From JAVJUS01 sp040220455 (lineage in GTDB: Bacteria; Pseudomonadota; Alphaproteobacteria; DSM-16000; Inquilinaceae): a stretch of DNA of 53,511 nucleotides. The translations under genes and the position numbers were made by a program. The first letter of the stretch is position 1. Each line of letters starts with the position of its first letter. Positions 51,550 through 53,511 of the stretch are shown here, piece by piece. The stretch is taken from assembly GCA_040220455.1 (NCBI GenBank), contig JAVJUS010000070.1:1-53511 (forward strand). The letters are read 5' to 3'. A model generated the notes under the pieces. The model was given only the letters and a program-made list of their open reading frames with translations, did no database searches and had not been told where the DNA came from.

Positions 51550-53148
51550 TCAAGCTTGGCGAACGGCCGCCGGGCCGCCGGTGCCGACCGGATGGCCGGC
51601 GCCGGGATCGGGGGCCGGCGACGGCGCCTCCTCGGCGAGGCCGAAGAGTTCCACCGTCTCGGCCCGGCCGCGCACCGGGGCCGTGCCCAGGCGCGCGAAG
51701 GCGAAGCGATCGGCGGCGGCGCGCGCGGTCTCGGGCCCGACCAGCAGCCGGGTGCCGTACTCCTTGTTGAGGGATTCGAGCCGCGCGGCCAGGTTGACCG
51801 CGTCGCCCAGCACGGTGAAGGCCATGCGGTCGGCCGGCCCGACCGAGCCGGCGACCACCGTGCCCGTGTTGATGCCGATGCGCACCCTCAGCCGGCGATC
51901 GCCGGAGAACCGACGACGCTCGAGCAGCGCCAGGATGTCGCGCGCGCAGGCGACGGCGCGCCCCGCGTGATCCGGGTCGCCGGCCGGCAGGTTGAAGGTG
52001 ACCAGCACCGCGTCGCCGATGAAGTTGTTGATCGCCCCGCCATGGCGCTCGATCGGGCCGGCGATCGCCGCCAGATACTCGTTGAGCAGGTCGAGCACCG
52101 CGTCCGGCGCCAGGCTCTCCGCCAGCGCGGTGAAGGTCTCCAGGTCGACGAACATGACCGTGGCATGGCCGACATCGCCATCGAGCCGGCCCGCCTCCCG
52201 ATCCGGCCTCGGGGCCGGCGGCGAGCCCGCCGCGCGACCACCGCCGGTCGCGAGAATCCGCTCGGCCACCGCCTCGCTGACATACTTGCCGAATGTCTCG
52301 CGGACATAGGCCCGCTCGACCAGGCCGTCGACCATGCGGTTGAAGGCCCTGGACAGCACGCCCAGCTCGTCGTCGCCCATCGGCGGCACCTTGGCGTGGG
52401 CGTAGTCGCCGGCGCCCACCCGGGCCGCCGCCTCGACCAGCCGGTCGACCGGCCGGACGAGCCCGCGCGTGACGAAGACGAGCGACAGCGCCGCGGCGAC
52501 CAGCGCGCCGGTCAGGTCGAGCAGCACCGTCTCCTCGACGCTCAGCCCCTGCAGGCGCCGGACCTCGGTGAACCAGCCGAGATCGAGCAGGACCAGCAGC
52601 ACCGGCACGATCGTCACCACCGCGAAGACCAGCACCAGGCGGTAGAGGATGCGCACCTGCGGGCCCCGCACGGTCACGCCGTCGCGCACGAACATTTCCG
52701 CGCGCAGGCTGGCCGTCACGTCGGAAACGGCGAAGAACGCCACGAAGCACATGTAGCCGGCATAGACGAGCAGGAACCAGACCAGCATGGCCACGCGGAT
52801 CTCCAGCTCCGCGAGCTGGACGAGGTCGGGCGTGAAGATGCCCATCAGGAAGACCGTGACGCCGTAGACCAGGGCCACGAAGACGACCCAGGCCGCCGAG
52901 CGGCGCGGCAGCCCGCCCAGGCGCCGGGCCGCGGCCGCGGCGCTGCCCTTCCCGGACAGCCAGGCCGCGACCGGGCGGTAGAGCCACCAGGCGCCGAGAA
53001 GGTTGAGCCCGCCCAGGACCGCCAGGTTGGCCACCGCCGCGCGGGGCAGGATCTCCGGCCGGCCCGTCAACGCGGCGAAGACGAGCGTGATCGCCGCGTC
53101 GACGACGATGATGCTCGCCATTGCCAGGTAGTATCGAAGCCGGAACAT
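51550..53148 (-). CDS. Membrane-bound class III adenylate/guanylate cyclase with HAMP domain
   Basis: A 532-residue signalling enzyme. About six hydrophobic segments lie in the first 260 residues, followed by a HAMP domain (RGLVRPVDRLVEAAARVGAGD) and a C-terminal cyclase domain. Metal-binding Asp residues lie in FVDLETFT and NFIGDAVLVTF, and GDAVNLAARLE supplies the Asn/Arg pair. The base-selecting Lys usually found as DKFIGDA is Asn here (INNFIGDA), a variant seen in some cyclases. It should make cAMP (or cGMP) in response to a membrane signal. ATG 53148 has AAGGAC 4-9 bases upstream; a Met 30 bases earlier is possible. Confidence 0.92.
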   Translation of the reverse strand: MFRLRYYLAMASIIVVDAAITLVFAALTGRPEILPRAAVANLAVLGGLNLLGAWWLYRPVAAWLSGKGSAAAAARRLGGLPRRSAAWVVFVALVYGVTVFLMGIFTPDLVQLAELEIRVAMLVWFLLVYAGYMCFVAFFAVSDVTASLRAEMFVRDGVTVRGPQVRILYRLVLVFAVVTIVPVLLVLLDLGWFTEVRRLQGLSVEETVLLDLTGALVAAALSLVFVTRGLVRPVDRLVEAAARVGAGDYAHAKVPPMGDDELGVLSRAFNRMVDGLVERAYVRETFGKYVSEAVAERILATGGGRAAGSPPAPRPDREAGRLDGDVGHATVMFVDLETFTALAESLAPDAVLDLLNEYLAAIAGPIERHGGAINNFIGDAVLVTFNLPAGDPDHAGRAVACARDILALLERRRFSGDRRLRVRIGINTGTVVAGSVGPADRMAFTVLGDAVNLAARLESLNKEYGTRLLVGPETARAAADRFAFARLGTAPVRGRAETVELFGLAEEAPSPAPDPGAGHPVGTGGPAAVRQA

Positions 53149-53365
53149 TCTCGTCCTTTTCGGGCGGACCGCCCCCATAAAGGTTGCCGGCCGGGTGCGC
53201 GCGGCAAGCCCTCGCGAGCATGCGAGGCGCGCACCGCCCATCAAACCGGCGTGAGAGGCGCGCTCTCCCGCTGGAAGGCCCCGGCCGTCGAACCTACCTT
53301 CACGAGCCTGGACAGCCGCGCCGATACCGCCCCAGGCCGATACCGCCCGAGGAGGCCCGCCGATC

Positions 53366-53511
53366 ATGTCAACGCCGCGACAGCGCCGAGCGATCCACCG
53401 GTCCGCTCACGACGATACGCGCGGCGCCGGCGATCGGAGGCAACGCGGCGCCCCGGGACGGCGCGCCGTTCTGGCCGCCGGCGCCGGCGCGGCGGCGCTC
53501 GCGGCGCTCGC
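53366..53511 (+). CDS. N-terminus of a Tat-type exported protein (partial)
   Basis: Forty-eight codons run off the right edge from ATG 53366, which is preceded by GAGGAGG about 10 bases upstream. The peptide is basic (STPRQRRAIHRSAHDD) and then GRRAVLAAGAGAAALAAL, a twin-arginine-like signal with a weak hydrophobic core. The mature protein is outside the window, so its function is unknown. It is divergent from the cyclase gene across 217 bp. Confidence 0.65.
   Translation, partial: MSTPRQRRAIHRSAHDDTRGAGDRRQRGAPGRRAVLAAGAGAAALAAL

Overview
The window is very G+C-rich DNA (roughly 70% or more by eye) from a Gram-negative bacterium, most likely an alphaproteobacterium of the Rhodospirillales type. 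The evidence is a Rhodospirillum-type porin, a TAXI-type TRAP binding protein, a colanic-acid-like polysaccharide operon, DNA-encoded CCA ends on both tRNAs, and the style of the housekeeping genes. The species cannot be named from the sequence.

Layout. 0-15 kb holds mostly housekeeping genes: msrB, a methyltransferase, an isolated and divergent rpsL convergent with rimO, an RluA-type pseudouridine synthase, sodC, ghrA, prs, pgeF, a MaoC hydratase, NlpC/P60, MarR, a leucyl aminopeptidase and a TAXI binding protein. At 15.2 kb there is tRNA-Ser(GGA) with a decayed cytochrome c gene behind it. 15.7-21.1 kb is a four-gene surface polysaccharide operon (GT2, GT4, Wzx-like flippase, GT2). 21.3-40.2 kb is a biosynthetic gene cluster. 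40.2-49.6 kb returns to ordinary genes (YggS, a JmjC-like oxygenase, a porin, an HExxH protein, a binding protein, an SGNH hydrolase, a toxin-antitoxin-like operon and a PfpI protein). 49.6-51.5 kb is a graveyard: an orphan antitoxin, a phage tape-measure remnant and a thrice-damaged IS481 element abutting tRNA-Gly(CCC). The right end holds an adenylate cyclase and the start of a Tat-exported protein.

The cluster is the main discovery. Two divergent gene sets leave a 230-bp A+T-richer control region at 33.5-33.76 kb. The rightward set encodes an ornithine/lysine N-monooxygenase, a cupin, a methionyl-tRNA-synthetase-like protein, a DUF3291 protein, a signal-less periplasmic-binding-like protein and a glycine-oxidase-like DAO flavoenzyme. 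N-hydroxylase + cupin/MetRS + DAO is the known machinery that makes a hydrazine (N-N bond) from an N-hydroxylated diamino acid and a second amino acid and then releases a hydrazino acid, as in the Spb38/Spb40/Spb39 and Tri26-28 pathways. Here the usual cupin-MetRS fusion is two genes in the same reading frame, separated by one TGA and two codons. The leftward set encodes a flavoprotein, an unknown protein, a GNAT acyltransferase, an alpha/beta-hydrolase fused to an adenylation domain, a free carrier protein, an HSL-type hydrolase, a PCP-C-A-PCP-TE NRPS module with a valine-like specificity code, and a DMT-type exporter. GNAT, adenylation enzyme and free carrier protein parallel the way hydrazinoacetate is acylated and carrier-loaded in triacsin biosynthesis. 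The inference is a small hydrazine/hydrazone- or azo-containing aminoacyl product that appears undescribed.

Second point of interest: the lone rpsL has Arg at position 43 and Asn at position 88, the two classical streptomycin-resistance positions of S12. It lies head-on to rimO, whose product modifies S12 at Asp89.
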